DNA from: Massilia sp. Mn16-1_5
Lineage (GTDB): Bacteria; Pseudomonadota; Gammaproteobacteria; Burkholderiales; Burkholderiaceae_D
DNA length: 64,000 nucleotides
Reading direction: 5' to 3'
Assembly: GCF_004798585.1 (NCBI RefSeq)
Contig: NZ_PPXQ01000009.1
Location: 1 to 64,000, forward strand
This document shows, one piece after another, positions 34,903-45,864 of this stretch (position 1 is its first letter; every line of letters starts with the position of its first letter). Under the pieces are notes generated by a model. The model was not told the origin of the DNA and ran no database searches. It was given only the letters and a program-made list of their open reading frames with translations. The translations under genes and the position numbers were made by a program.

Positions 34903-35694
34903 TTAATTCAGCCAGTTCGGCTTGCGCTTCTCGAGGAAAGAGGCGACACCTTCGCGTCCCTCGCTTGAGGCGCGGATCGCTGCGATGCGCTCGGCGGTGT
35001 CAACCAGCAGCGCATCCGTCACCGGCACGCCGACGACTTCGCGCACCAGTTTTTTCGCTTCCACGACGGCGTGCGGACTGTTCGATACCAAGGACTTCAG
35101 CAGGCCGGCGACCGTGGTGTCGAGGTTTTCCATCGCCACCACTTCATGCGCAAAGCCCATGCGCAGCGCGGCGGCCGCGTCGAAGCGCTCGGCCGTAATA
35201 AAGTAGCGGCGCGCTGCCTGTTCGCTCATCGCCTTGATGACGTAGGGAGAGATCGTCGCCGGGATCAGCCCCAGCTTGACTTCGGACAGGCAGAAATTGA
35301 CGCTGTCGGCCGCGACCACGATATCGCAGGCTGCGACCAGGCCCATGCCGCCGGCGTAGCAGTCGCCCTGGACTTTTGCGATGGTCGGTTTCGGGCACAG
35401 GTAGATCGTGCGCAGCATGTCGGCCAGGCGCGAAGCGTCGGCCAGGTTCTCGTCGTGCGAGTAGCCGGCCATCTTCTTCATCCAGTTCAAATCCGCGCCG
35501 GCACAGAAGGCCGGGCCGTTCGCGGCCAGGACGATCGCGCGTACCAGCTCGTTGCGTCCGAGTTCATCGAAGGCCAGCGCCAGCTCGGCGATCGCCTGTT
35601 CATTAAAGGCGTTGCGCAGCTCCGGACGGTTCAGGGTGACGGTGGCGACCTTGTCGGCGATCGCGATAGTAAGGGTCTCATAGTTCATATTCAC
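34903..35694 (-). CDS. liuC: Methylglutaconyl-CoA hydratase (enoyl-CoA hydratase family)
   Basis: A 263-residue crotonase-fold protein. The oxyanion-hole segments are AANGPAFCAGADLNWMKKM and KVQGDCYAGGMGLVAACDIV, and the C-terminal helix region ends FLEKRKPNWLN. In the liu pathway this enzyme hydrates 3-methylglutaconyl-CoA to HMG-CoA, between the steps of LiuB/D and LiuE. The assignment over general enoyl-CoA hydratase rests on its place three bases after liuB. It is followed closely by bioA. Confidence 0.88.
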   Translation of the reverse strand: MNMNYETLTIAIADKVATVTLNRPELRNAFNEQAIAELALAFDELGRNELVRAIVLAANGPAFCAGADLNWMKKMAGYSHDENLADASRLADMLRTIYLCPKPTIAKVQGDCYAGGMGLVAACDIVVAADSVNFCLSEVKLGLIPATISPYVIKAMSEQAARRYFITAERFDAAAALRMGFAHEVVAMENLDTTVAGLLKSLVSNSPHAVVEAKKLVREVVGVPVTDALLVDTAERIAAIRASSEGREGVASFLEKRKPNWLN

Positions 35695-35697
35695 TCC

Positions 35698-37305
35698 TTA
35701 CATGCGGAAGACGCCGAACTTCGTCTCTTCGATCGGCGCGTTCAGCGCGGCTGACAAGCCTAAACCTAAGACCATCCGTGTATCGGCCGGATCGATGACG
35801 CCGTCGTCCCACAGGCGCGCCGAGGCGTAATACGGGTGGCCCTGGTGCTCGTACTGTTCCTTGATCGGCTGTTTAAAAGCCGCTTCTTCGTCCTGCGACC
35901 ATTGGCCGCCCTTGGCTTCGATGCCGTCGCGTTTCACGGTTGCCAGCACGGACGCCGCCTGGTCGCCGCCCATCACCGAAATGCGCGCGTTCGGCCACAT
36001 CCACAGGAAGCGCGGAGAGAAGGCGCGGCCGCACATGCCGTAGTTGCCGGCGCCGAAGGAGCCGCCGATGATGACGGTGAATTTCGGTACCGAGGCGGTG
36101 GCGACAGCGGTGACCATCTTGGCGCCGTTGCGGGCGATGCCCTCGTTCTCATATTTGCGGCCGACCATGAAGCCGGTGATGTTCTGCAGGAAAACGAGTG
36201 GAATCTTGCGCTGGCAGCACAGCTCGATGAAGTGCGTTCCCTTCAGCGCCGACTCCGAGAACAGGATGCCGTTATTCGCGATGATGCCGACTTTCACGCC
36301 GTAGATATGGGCGAAGCCGCACACCAGCGTGGTGCCGTAGCGGGCTTTGAATTCGTCGAATTCGCTGCCGTCCACCACGCGTGCGATCACTTCGCGCACA
36401 TCGAAGGGTTTGCGGGTATCGACCGGGATCACGCCATACAGTTCTTCCGGTGCGTACTTCGGCTCGACGACTTCACGCTGCGCGCCCTGCACCGGTTTGG
36501 TGCGGTTCAGGTTCGAGACGATGGTGCGCGCCAGCGACAGGGCGTGCAGATCGTTCTGGGCCAGGTGATCGACCACGCCCGATAAACGGGTGTGGACGTC
36601 GCCGCCGCCCAGGTCTTCCGCGCTGACGACTTCGCCGGTCGCCGCTTTTACCAAGGGCGGACCGCCGAGGAAAATGGTGCCCTGTTCCTTGACGATGATC
36701 GACTCGTCGCTCATCGCCGGGACGTAGGCGCCGCCCGCCGTACAGGAACCCATCACGACCGCGATTTGTGGGATGCCCTGGGCCGACAGATTGGCCTGGT
36801 TATAAAAAATGCGGCCGAAATGGTCGCGGTCCGGGAACACGTCGTCCTGGTTCGGCAGGTTGGCGCCGCCCGAGTCCACCAGGTAAATGCAGGGCAGTTT
36901 ATTCTGCTCGGCGATTTCTTGGGCACGCAGGTGTTTTTTCACCGTCATCGGGTAGTAGGTCCCGCCCTTCACCGTGGCGTCGTTACAGACGATCACGCAT
37001 TCCTGGCCGGCGACGCGGCCGATGCCCGTGATGATGCCGGCTGCCGGGGCAGCGTTGTCATACATGTCGTAAGCGGCGAGCTGGGAAAACTCGAGGAAGG
37101 GCGTACCCGGGTCGAGCAGCATCTGCACGCGGTCGCGCGGCAGCAGCTTGCCGCGCGCGACGTGCTTGGCGCGCGCCGATTCGCCGCCGCCTTCGGCGAT
37201 CGCGGCAACTTTCGCGCGCAAATCGTCCACGATCAACTGCATGGCCGTCGCATTTGCTTTGAAATCATCACTGCGCGGGTTGAGTTTTGTCTCGATGTGG
37301 GGCAT
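35698..37305 (-). CDS. liuB: Methylcrotonyl-CoA carboxylase carboxyltransferase beta subunit
   Basis: A 535-residue carboxyltransferase. The N-terminal half shows [20 protein letters not shown] and [20 protein letters not shown], which is typical of MCC beta. The C-terminal half shows [20 protein letters not shown] and [20 protein letters not shown]. It binds acyl-CoA and receives the carboxyl group from biotin on LiuD. It is the first liu gene of the run. The usual preceding isovaleryl-CoA dehydrogenase (liuA) and regulator (liuR) are not in the window; a YchJ-like gene lies 27 bases upstream instead. Confidence 0.95.
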   Translation of the reverse strand: MPHIETKLNPRSDDFKANATAMQLIVDDLRAKVAAIAEGGGESARAKHVARGKLLPRDRVQMLLDPGTPFLEFSQLAAYDMYDNAAPAAGIITGIGRVAGQECVIVCNDATVKGGTYYPMTVKKHLRAQEIAEQNKLPCIYLVDSGGANLPNQDDVFPDRDHFGRIFYNQANLSAQGIPQIAVVMGSCTAGGAYVPAMSDESIIVKEQGTIFLGGPPLVKAATGEVVSAEDLGGGDVHTRLSGVVDHLAQNDLHALSLARTIVSNLNRTKPVQGAQREVVEPKYAPEELYGVIPVDTRKPFDVREVIARVVDGSEFDEFKARYGTTLVCGFAHIYGVKVGIIANNGILFSESALKGTHFIELCCQRKIPLVFLQNITGFMVGRKYENEGIARNGAKMVTAVATASVPKFTVIIGGSFGAGNYGMCGRAFSPRFLWMWPNARISVMGGDQAASVLATVKRDGIEAKGGQWSQDEEAAFKQPIKEQYEHQGHPYYASARLWDDGVIDPADTRMVLGLGLSAALNAPIEETKFGVFRM

Positions 37306-37332
37306 GCCGTCCTCTGTTTTTCTGTCTCGTGC

Positions 37333-37779
37333 TTACTTGGGAAATGTGCCGTCCAGATAGAACCAGCGGACTTCTCCGCCGAGCGCCGGGTCGGGTTCGC
37401 GCAGGAAGCGGCTGACTTCGTGCAGCCGGTGCGCGCGGCCCGCCACCTTGAAGCGCGCGACGAATTCGACCGTATCGCTATCTGGATGATCCAGCAATTC
37501 TGCTTTACGTTGACGTAAACGTAAAGCAGATTTTATCTCAAGGCCGAGCCAGCGAAGATCCTCGTCCGGATCGAGGATCGCATCCTGCGGCCGGGTGCTG
37601 GGGTGCCAGGTCGCGCGCAGGTAGTCCTCGTTACGCTGGGTATAGGCCGTGTAGCGCGAGCGCATCAGGGCCTCCGCTGTGGGCGGCAGGGCGGCGCCGG
37701 CAAGGTAAGGGCCGCAGCAACTGCTAAGCGCGGCGCCGCCGCAGGGGCAGGCGCCGGATGGGAGGGTCGGTTTGGACAT
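37333..37779 (-). CDS. YchJ family SEC-C motif protein
   Basis: A 148-residue UPF0225/YchJ protein. The N-terminal Zn-binding SEC-C-like motif CPCGGAALSSCCGPYL is followed by the YchJ core AEALMRSRYTAYTQRNEDYL, ATWHPSTRP and VEFVARFKVAGRAHRLHEVS. Function is unknown; it is probably a small metal-binding NTF2-like protein. ATG 37779 is chosen because the motif begins there and the longer frame has no support. The coding sequence contains an 11-base inverted repeat at 37499-37530. Confidence 0.88.
   Translation of the reverse strand: MSKPTLPSGACPCGGAALSSCCGPYLAGAALPPTAEALMRSRYTAYTQRNEDYLRATWHPSTRPQDAILDPDEDLRWLGLEIKSALRLRQRKAELLDHPDSDTVEFVARFKVAGRAHRLHEVSRFLREPDPALGGEVRWFYLDGTFPK
37499..37530. 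repeat. Perfect 11-base inverted repeat inside a coding region
   Basis: TCTGCTTTACG (37499-37509) and CGTAAAGCAGA (37520-37530) are separated by ten bases. It lies within the YchJ-like gene. The AT-rich sequence there stands out from the neighbouring codons. Role unknown. Confidence 0.5.
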
Positions 37780-37846
37780 CCCGCGATTATCCGCGATTTT
37801 TACCCAGGCCGACGCTGCCGGGCGTATTGGGGAAAACCGCAGCTGC

Positions 37847-39898
<2,052 letters not shown>

Positions 39899-40050
39899 AG
39901 GGTCCAGGAACACGTTTGGCGATTACCGCAGTAACAGCCGCACAAAGAGATGCGCGGCATCATGTCACAGTTTATTGTCGCGTGTTCGATTATTCTGCCT
40001 GAGCCAAAGGTAATGGTGTAAAGACATCAGTTTGTCCACTAAAATCCACT

Positions 40051-40141
40051 GTTCACGTAACGTGGACATTGTATTTTTAATGGACATTGTCCGGTCTTCC
40101 ATGTATGTTCACGTTACGTGGACATGAAATATTAATGGACA
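40051..40141 (+). promoter_or_regulatory. Duplicated operator/promoter of the AbiE-like pair
   Basis: Two copies of GTTCACGT(A/T)ACGTGGACAT lie at 40051-40069 and 40107-40125. Each contains the palindrome CACGT-N-ACGTG and is followed 8-9 bases later by TAATGGACA (40078-40086 and 40133-40141). In the second copy TTCACG (40108-40113) and TATTAA (40130-40135) are spaced 16 bases apart like a -35/-10 pair. It is AT-rich against its surroundings and ends 18 bases before the start codon. Confidence 0.7.
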
Positions 40142-40159
40142 ATTGAATCTGGAGCGGAC

Positions 40160-41191
40160 ATGCGGCCACATCAATACGAAGTACTATCGGCAAACCAGGC
40201 TCGGGAAGGGCTGGAGCGTACAACGGGGCTGCGTGCATCGATGCGTCCACACCTGTCGCCCTCCTTTGACGGCCAGGTGGCCATCGACACCGATGACGGC
40301 CGAACCTTCGATTTGCCTTACGACGTCAAAACAAGCATCGACCGCCGCGATCAATTGCTGAGTTTTAAGAATCGTCACGATGGCGGCGTGTTGATCACCC
40401 GCGAACTCAGTCGCGCAATGGCGGCGCAGTGCCGGGAACTCGGTATCCAGTTCATTGATCACGCAGGCAACTGTTTTCTGCGACAACCTGGGCTGTTTGT
40501 CTTTGTAACCGGCCTTAAAGAAAGCTCGACCTCGCAGCAAGCGGCAGCGCGCGGACTGACGCCCGCCGCATTACGCGTCGTATTCGCCGTGTTGACGCGC
40601 CCGTCCATTTTAAACAGCAATATCCGGCACATCGCCGAAATAGCGTCGATTTCCCATGGTGCAGCCGGGACCGCCATGCTCGCGCTCGAGAAGGCCGGTT
40701 ACTTTACCAGCGCTAAATCAGGGAGTCGCGTACTGGCGATGCCTGGACGCTGGCTCGATACCTGGACTGAAGGCTATCTCGGCCGGATCCGCCCAAAACT
40801 CGAGAAGTACAGGATGAGTGCGCCTGAACCGATCTCTGCTGTGTTGGAACGGGTAAGTCCGCGCTATCGCGAGGTGGTCCTGGGTGGCGAGGCTGCTGCA
40901 TCAGTGCGAACATTTGCCCTGAAACCGGGGACACTGACCTTGTATATTGACCTTCGCGATCCAAGTGTGATGCGCGATCTCGTGCAGGAATTGAAATTAC
41001 GGCGCGATCCCAACGGGCAGATCGAACTGGTCCACATGTTTTGGAACGCAAACGAGTTGGAATCATTTCCAACCGTACCGGATGCATTGATTTATGCGGA
41101 CCTGATCGGTACCGCTGACGAGCGCACGATGGAAATTGCTGCGGAGTTAAGAAAGGAAATTTGCGCCAATGTTGAAAGTAAGGCCGGATAG
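40160..41191 (+). CDS. AbiEi-like antitoxin/transcriptional regulator
   Basis: A 343-residue protein resembling the AbiEi-type antitoxins of type IV toxin-antitoxin systems (COG4861-like). It has an N-terminal nuclease-like or scaffold region (VLITRELSRAMAAQCRELGI, FIDHAGNCFLRQPGLFVFVT). A winged-helix segment lies at about 150-185 (HIAEIASISHGAAGTAMLAL), and an AbiEi-type C-terminal domain follows. ATG 40160 follows GGAG. The gene overlaps the next by 23 bases. The duplicated upstream operator fits autoregulation, as known for AbiEi proteins. Lower GC than flanking genes suggests acquisition. Confidence 0.75.
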   Translation: MRPHQYEVLSANQAREGLERTTGLRASMRPHLSPSFDGQVAIDTDDGRTFDLPYDVKTSIDRRDQLLSFKNRHDGGVLITRELSRAMAAQCRELGIQFIDHAGNCFLRQPGLFVFVTGLKESSTSQQAAARGLTPAALRVVFAVLTRPSILNSNIRHIAEIASISHGAAGTAMLALEKAGYFTSAKSGSRVLAMPGRWLDTWTEGYLGRIRPKLEKYRMSAPEPISAVLERVSPRYREVVLGGEAAASVRTFALKPGTLTLYIDLRDPSVMRDLVQELKLRRDPNGQIELVHMFWNANELESFPTVPDALIYADLIGTADERTMEIAAELRKEICANVESKAG

Positions 41192-41999
41192 GCCGCTGTC
41201 TGCCGACCTGCTCATGCTGATACAGCAGCTCGATCAGGTAGCGGTGCGACTGCAGATTCCCTATTTCGTGATCGGCGCGACGGCACGCGACATCGTGATC
41301 GAACATGTCCACGGACTGGAAACGACGCGCGCCACCAGGGACGTTGATTTCGCGGTGGCAGTCTCTTCCTGGGAAGAATTTGCACGATTGAAGGAGCAGT
41401 TGATCGGGACCGGCGCATTTCGGGCCGGCGAGCAATCGCAGCGCCTTGGTTTTGGAGAGAACGGCGCTTACCCTCTCGACCTGGTGCCATTTGACGGCGT
41501 GGAGCGTAACGGAGAAATAGCCTGGCCGCCGAAGGGCGATTTCGTCATGAACGTTGCGGGTTATACCGAAGCCTACGAGAGTGCGCTCGCTGTCGAGATC
41601 GAGACCGGTTTCACGGTCAAGATCCTGTCCTTGCCGGCGATGGTGGTCTTAAAAATCCTCGCATGGAACGACAGGCCGGAACGCGACAAGCACGCGTCCG
41701 ACGTACTGCTGATCCTTCGGCATTATCACCAAACCGGTCAATTCGAGCGGCTGTATGATGACGAGCACATTGCCCTGCTTGAGCGTCATGGCTACGATGC
41801 GGAACTGGCTGGCGCTGCGCTTCTAGGGCGTGATGCCCGGCGCGATCTCGCAAGCAAGACCCTGGCGCAAGTCATGAAAGTATTCGCAAGCGAAAAGCAT
41901 TCCGAGCGGTTTATCGCCCAGATGCTGCGTTCCCAACCCGGAGTCGGCGATCGTGCAACGCTGCTATTCGCAGCATTCATCGACGAGATCGCCGCCTGA
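41169..41999 (+). CDS. AbiEii-like nucleotidyltransferase toxin
   Basis: A 276-residue predicted nucleotidyltransferase (COG4849-like). The NTase core is IPYFVIGATARDIVIEHV followed by TRDVDFAVAV, with the Asp58/Asp60 pair, and a helical C-terminal half carries LPAMVVLKILAWNDRPERDK. AbiEii toxins transfer nucleotides to RNA targets and are held in check by the AbiEi partner. It overlaps the antitoxin-like gene by 23 bases, the standard coupled order. Homology to proven toxins cannot be measured here; a regulatory NTase role is the alternative. Confidence 0.75.
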   Translation: MLKVRPDRPLSADLLMLIQQLDQVAVRLQIPYFVIGATARDIVIEHVHGLETTRATRDVDFAVAVSSWEEFARLKEQLIGTGAFRAGEQSQRLGFGENGAYPLDLVPFDGVERNGEIAWPPKGDFVMNVAGYTEAYESALAVEIETGFTVKILSLPAMVVLKILAWNDRPERDKHASDVLLILRHYHQTGQFERLYDDEHIALLERHGYDAELAGAALLGRDARRDLASKTLAQVMKVFASEKHSERFIAQMLRSQPGVGDRATLLFAAFIDEIAA

Positions 42000-42028
42000 T
42001 TCGTTTGCTCTGCGTTTCACGCCACGCT

Positions 42029-43087
42029 TCATTGCGACTGAAACTCCTCGGTCGCCACGAACAGATCCCAGCATGCAATGAACAGCGCCGCCACCACCGG
42101 GCCGATCACGAAGCCGTTCAGGCCGAACAGGGCCATGCCGCCCAGGGTCGAGAGCAGCACCAGGTAATCCGGCATTTTCGTGTCCTTGCCGACCAGTACC
42201 GGGCGCAGCACGTTGTCGACCAGGCCGATCACCAGTACGCCGAAGGCGATCAGGACCACGCCCTGCCAGATCGCGCCCGTGACCAGGAAATAGATCGCCA
42301 CCGGCGCCCAGACCACGGCGGCGCCGACCGCCGGCAGCAGCGACAGGAAGGCCATCACCACCGCCCATAGCAGCGGCGCCTGCACGCCCAGGAACCAGAA
42401 GATCAGGCCGCCCAGCGCGCCCTGGGCCGCCGCCACCAGCACATTGCCCTTCACGGTGGCGCGGATCACGGTCGTGAAGTTGGTGAACAGGCGCTGCTTG
42501 TATTTCAGGCTGAGCGGAATGGCCTGCCGTACGCGCGTCGCCAGCGCCTGGCCGTCGCGCAGCAGGAAGAACAGCAGATAGAGCATGACGAACATGCCGA
42601 CCAGGAAATCGAAGGTCTTGCCGCCGATGGCAATCGCCTGGCGCGCCACCGTCTGGCTGACCTGGGCCGCCGCCTCCGTCATTTTCGCCTGCAGCGAGGC
42701 GAGGTCGGTCAGTTCGAAGCGTTCCAGCAGGTTCACCATCCACTGCGGCAGCGAGTGAATGATGCGCTGAAAATAGGCGCCGAAATTAATCTGGCCGGAA
42801 TTGACCATCTCATAGATGCCGGCTGCCTGCTTGACCAGCGAGGCGGTGATCAGCGACACCGGCAGGATCACCATCACGATGATCAGGAGCAGGGTCAACA
42901 GGGCGGCAATCGTCGGCTTGTTCTTGGTTTCGCGCAGCAGCTTGCGGTAAAGGGGCGCGAACAGGATCGCCAGCACCACGCCCCAGAACACCGCGCCCGA
43001 ATACGGCAGCAGGATGTAAACGAAGGCCAGGGTGACGAGGGCGAGTAAGAGCAGGAAGAATTTTTGCTGCAGGGTGTACTGGGTCAT
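42029..43087 (-). CDS. AI-2E/PerM family transporter
   Basis: A 352-residue membrane protein with about eight membrane segments (LLLALVTLAFVYILLPYSGA, WGVVLAILFAPLYR, and several more). The family pattern is visible in the C-terminal region: LPAVGAAVVWAPVAIYFLVT, GVLVIGLVDNVLRPVLVGK, LLSTLGGMALFGLNGFVIGP. Members (TqsA, PerM, YdiK) export small solutes; the substrate is not predictable. The gene is monocistronic and convergent with the AbiE-like pair. Confidence 0.88.
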   Translation of the reverse strand: MTQYTLQQKFFLLLLALVTLAFVYILLPYSGAVFWGVVLAILFAPLYRKLLRETKNKPTIAALLTLLLIIVMVILPVSLITASLVKQAAGIYEMVNSGQINFGAYFQRIIHSLPQWMVNLLERFELTDLASLQAKMTEAAAQVSQTVARQAIAIGGKTFDFLVGMFVMLYLLFFLLRDGQALATRVRQAIPLSLKYKQRLFTNFTTVIRATVKGNVLVAAAQGALGGLIFWFLGVQAPLLWAVVMAFLSLLPAVGAAVVWAPVAIYFLVTGAIWQGVVLIAFGVLVIGLVDNVLRPVLVGKDTKMPDYLVLLSTLGGMALFGLNGFVIGPVVAALFIACWDLFVATEEFQSQ

Positions 43088-43153
43088 GGTGCCGATGCTC
43101 TTTTCATAATGTTGACCTCATGATAGAGCATCCGGTGCGCCGAGTCGCTCTCG

Positions 43154-44401
43154 TCAGCGCCGCAGCGCCAGCATGTCCAGCGCGAACGGCGGATTCTTCC
43201 CCGCCATCAGGTCGGCCAGGATCCGCGCGGTGCCGGCGGCAAACGTAAACCCGAGCGGGCCGTGGCCGACGTTCAGCCACAGGTTCGCAAGTGGCGTGGC
43301 GCCGATGATCGGCGCGCTGTTCGGGGTCGCCGGGCGCAGGCCGGCCCAGGCCGAGATGCGTTCGTAGTCGGCCGCGTGCGGCATGGTTTCGCGCACTTGC
43401 CGCGTCAGGCTGCCGATGCGTTTTGGGTTCAGGCTGACATCTTCGCCGACCATGTCGACCATGGCCGCCACCCGCAGCTGGTCACCGATGCGCGCATATA
43501 AAACCTTGCGTTCGAAGTCGGTCACGCTGATCTCGGGCGCGGTGTCGCCGGGGCGGATCGGCGCCGTCAGGCTGTAGCCTTTTAATGGATACAGCGGCAG
43601 CCGGATGCCGGCCTGCGCCGCCAGGTTACGGCTCTGGATGCCGGCGGCCAGCACGAAGGCGTCGCCGCCGATAGCGCCGACATCCGTGTCCAGGCCCACC
43701 ACCCGGCCGCCGTTCGCGGCGATGCGCTCCACCTTGGCCTGGACAAAACCTTTGAAGAGTGGATGTGCGCGCAGGCGCTCGGCCAGTTTGACGCAAAAAG
43801 CGTGGCAGTCCGCCACGGCTTCGCCGCCGTTATAGATGCCGCCGGCCAGCAGCGAGCGGGCCGCGCTTAGTGCCGGTTCGCGCTGGGCGCATTCGGCGCC
43901 GCTCCAGATTTCGCCGGCAGTGGCTTTACCCGCCGCCTGCTCGAAGATTTTCGACGAACGGTACACCACCAGCTTGCCGGCGTCGCGCCAGGCGAAATCG
44001 CTTGGTGCGACGATATTTTCCAGCTGCTTCATGCCGGCGCGCGACCATTCGCCCAGTTCCAGCAGTTTGGCGGTGGTGCGGCGATTCGCGCCAGCCGTGC
44101 ACTGGCCGAGGAAGCTGGCCAGCCAGGTCCACTGGCGCAGGTCGAATTCGGGCTTGAAGCGCAGCGGGCCGTGTTCCTGGAACAGCCATTCGATGGCTTT
44201 TAAAGGCACGCCGGCATCGGCGAGGGGGGAGACGTAGCGGTAGCTCAGCTGGCCGCCATTGGCACCGCTTGCGCCCATGGCCACCTCGGGTGCGCGTTCG
44301 ACGACGGTCACGCCAAAGCCGGCCTCGAGCAGCCACCAGGCCGAGGTCAGGCCGACGACGCCGCCGCCGATGACGATTACTTGTTGTCCCCCTTGCCCCA
44401 T
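43154..44401 (-). CDS. dadA: D-amino acid dehydrogenase
   Basis: A 415-residue FAD-dependent oxidoreductase of the DadA family. The N-terminal dinucleotide-binding motif is VIVIGGGVVGLTSAWWLLEA. A typical DadA segment is ASGANGGQLSYRYVSPLADA, and the C-terminal flavin contact is WLNVGHGPLGFTFAAGTARI. It oxidises D-amino acids, such as D-Ala from peptidoglycan stem peptides, to 2-oxoacids and ammonia. ATG 44401 fits the family start; the longer frame lacks support. It lies at the edge of a region rich in cell-wall recycling genes. Confidence 0.9.
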   Translation of the reverse strand: MGQGGQQVIVIGGGVVGLTSAWWLLEAGFGVTVVERAPEVAMGASGANGGQLSYRYVSPLADAGVPLKAIEWLFQEHGPLRFKPEFDLRQWTWLASFLGQCTAGANRRTTAKLLELGEWSRAGMKQLENIVAPSDFAWRDAGKLVVYRSSKIFEQAAGKATAGEIWSGAECAQREPALSAARSLLAGGIYNGGEAVADCHAFCVKLAERLRAHPLFKGFVQAKVERIAANGGRVVGLDTDVGAIGGDAFVLAAGIQSRNLAAQAGIRLPLYPLKGYSLTAPIRPGDTAPEISVTDFERKVLYARIGDQLRVAAMVDMVGEDVSLNPKRIGSLTRQVRETMPHAADYERISAWAGLRPATPNSAPIIGATPLANLWLNVGHGPLGFTFAAGTARILADLMAGKNPPFALDMLALRR

Positions 44402-44501
44402 CCCGCTACACCGTAAGTTACTGATATAAGGGAAGAGCTTAGGGGCACGGCGCTGTCTGGGCCAATGAAAGTGAAACGTCACGCCATAACCGGCGGTGAT
44501 G

Positions 44502-45821
44502 CTAACCGGCGATGGCGTGGCGGAACAGGCTTGTCAATACGCGCTCCTCGAAACGGGCCAGGGCCGAATAGGTGCCTTTCTGCAGGCCGGGATCGCTTGA
44601 TGTGCCGCCGACGAGGACAATGAGGCCGTTGCGTCGGGCGGCATCGAAGGCGAAGACCGAACGCAAGCCGTAGGCGTCGCCCAGGTGGCCGATGGCGTCG
44701 AAGCCTTCGGCCAGCCGGCGTCCCGGCTGGTCCGGGAACTGGGCATTGCCGAGGCCCCAGCAGTTGAAGAAGCCATTCAGGGTGTCGCCATTCTTGCCCG
44801 ATCCGTCGGCCGTCCATTGGCGCGCGAACATGCGTGACAAGGTCGCCGGCTGCAGGATGCGCTTGCCCTCGTGTACGCCGCCATTCATCAGCATCCGCAT
44901 GATGACGCCCATGTCGCGCGCGGCGATGCGCAGGCCGCCGGTGGGGCTGAAGGGTGTCGCGTTGTCTCCGATGACATAGCGCTCGATGCCGGGCGGCGGT
45001 GCCGGTGGCCGGGTCGAATAATCGTCGACCTGGGCGATCCAGGGGCCGTTCGGATCCCAGACTTCGGTGTCCGTCGTGCGCTTGCGGTACAGGGTGGCCA
45101 GGTTATTCAGCGCCTGCGGCGGCAGGGCGGACGGGTTGTAGCCGGCCGTCAGGCCGAGCGGTTGCAGCAGCAGCCGCTGCATCAGGCCGTCGAAGCGCTC
45201 GCCCGTCATTCTCTCCATCAGGGTGCCGATCAGGCCCCAGCCGAGGTTGCAATACGTGAAATACTCGCCCGGACCGGCATGGCTGGCCCACATCGCGCCG
45301 GTGCCGTAGAGTGCCGCGCCGGGCGTGACGAAGTCGCGCAGGGCGGTGCCGGCCGGGAAGGAATAGCCGGCCTCGTCGCGCAAGGAGGACGTGTGGGTCA
45401 ACAGGTGACGCAGGGTGATGGTCCGGTCCGGAAAATGCGGGTTACGCAGCTTGAAACCCAGGTAGCCGGAAACGTCGGCGTTCAGGTCGATCCCTTTGTC
45501 TTCGACCAGGCGCATCAGGCCGAGGGTCGTCATCAGCTTGGAGATCGAGGCGATCCGATACAGGGTGTCCCGGTTCGCGGGCAGGTCGGGTGTGGCGCCG
45601 TTGCCGATCCTGCGCCGGCCGAACTGGCCTTCATAGCTGACCTTGCCGTCGCGGATCGCCAGCACCGAGAGGCTGGCCAGCTCGCAGGCCGGGTCGGCGG
45701 CGATAGCGGCCAGCTCGCGCCCCAGCGCAGTATCGGCGCCGCTCATGGGAACGGCCGCCAGCAGCGGCTCGATCGTGCCGAGCAGGGCGAGTCCAAGTAT
45801 CGTGCGCCTGTGTCCATTCAT
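44502..45821 (-). CDS. Class-C-type serine hydrolase (beta-lactamase/esterase family)
   Basis: A 439-residue exported protein with an N-terminal signal sequence (about 1-23). The serine-hydrolase core has SISK (92-95, the SxxK motif), YCN in YFTYCNLGWG (the YxN motif) and a C-terminal GHLGDAYG that may stand in for KTG. The family includes AmpC beta-lactamases, D-Ala-D-Ala peptidases and esterases. Being divergent from a GntR regulator and the murQ block suggests a muropeptide-related role, but the substrate cannot be read from sequence. Confidence 0.8.
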   Translation of the reverse strand: MNGHRRTILGLALLGTIEPLLAAVPMSGADTALGRELAAIAADPACELASLSVLAIRDGKVSYEGQFGRRRIGNGATPDLPANRDTLYRIASISKLMTTLGLMRLVEDKGIDLNADVSGYLGFKLRNPHFPDRTITLRHLLTHTSSLRDEAGYSFPAGTALRDFVTPGAALYGTGAMWASHAGPGEYFTYCNLGWGLIGTLMERMTGERFDGLMQRLLLQPLGLTAGYNPSALPPQALNNLATLYRKRTTDTEVWDPNGPWIAQVDDYSTRPPAPPPGIERYVIGDNATPFSPTGGLRIAARDMGVIMRMLMNGGVHEGKRILQPATLSRMFARQWTADGSGKNGDTLNGFFNCWGLGNAQFPDQPGRRLAEGFDAIGHLGDAYGLRSVFAFDAARRNGLIVLVGGTSSDPGLQKGTYSALARFEERVLTSLFRHAIAG

Positions 45822-45864
45822 TCGGTCTCCTTCTGTCTTCTCCGATCAGCTTACAATCATAACC

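Noticed and set aside
40160-41999. AbiE-like pair as part of a prophage or island
   Set aside because: No integrase, transposase, att-like repeat or phage gene flanks it; both neighbours look chromosomal.
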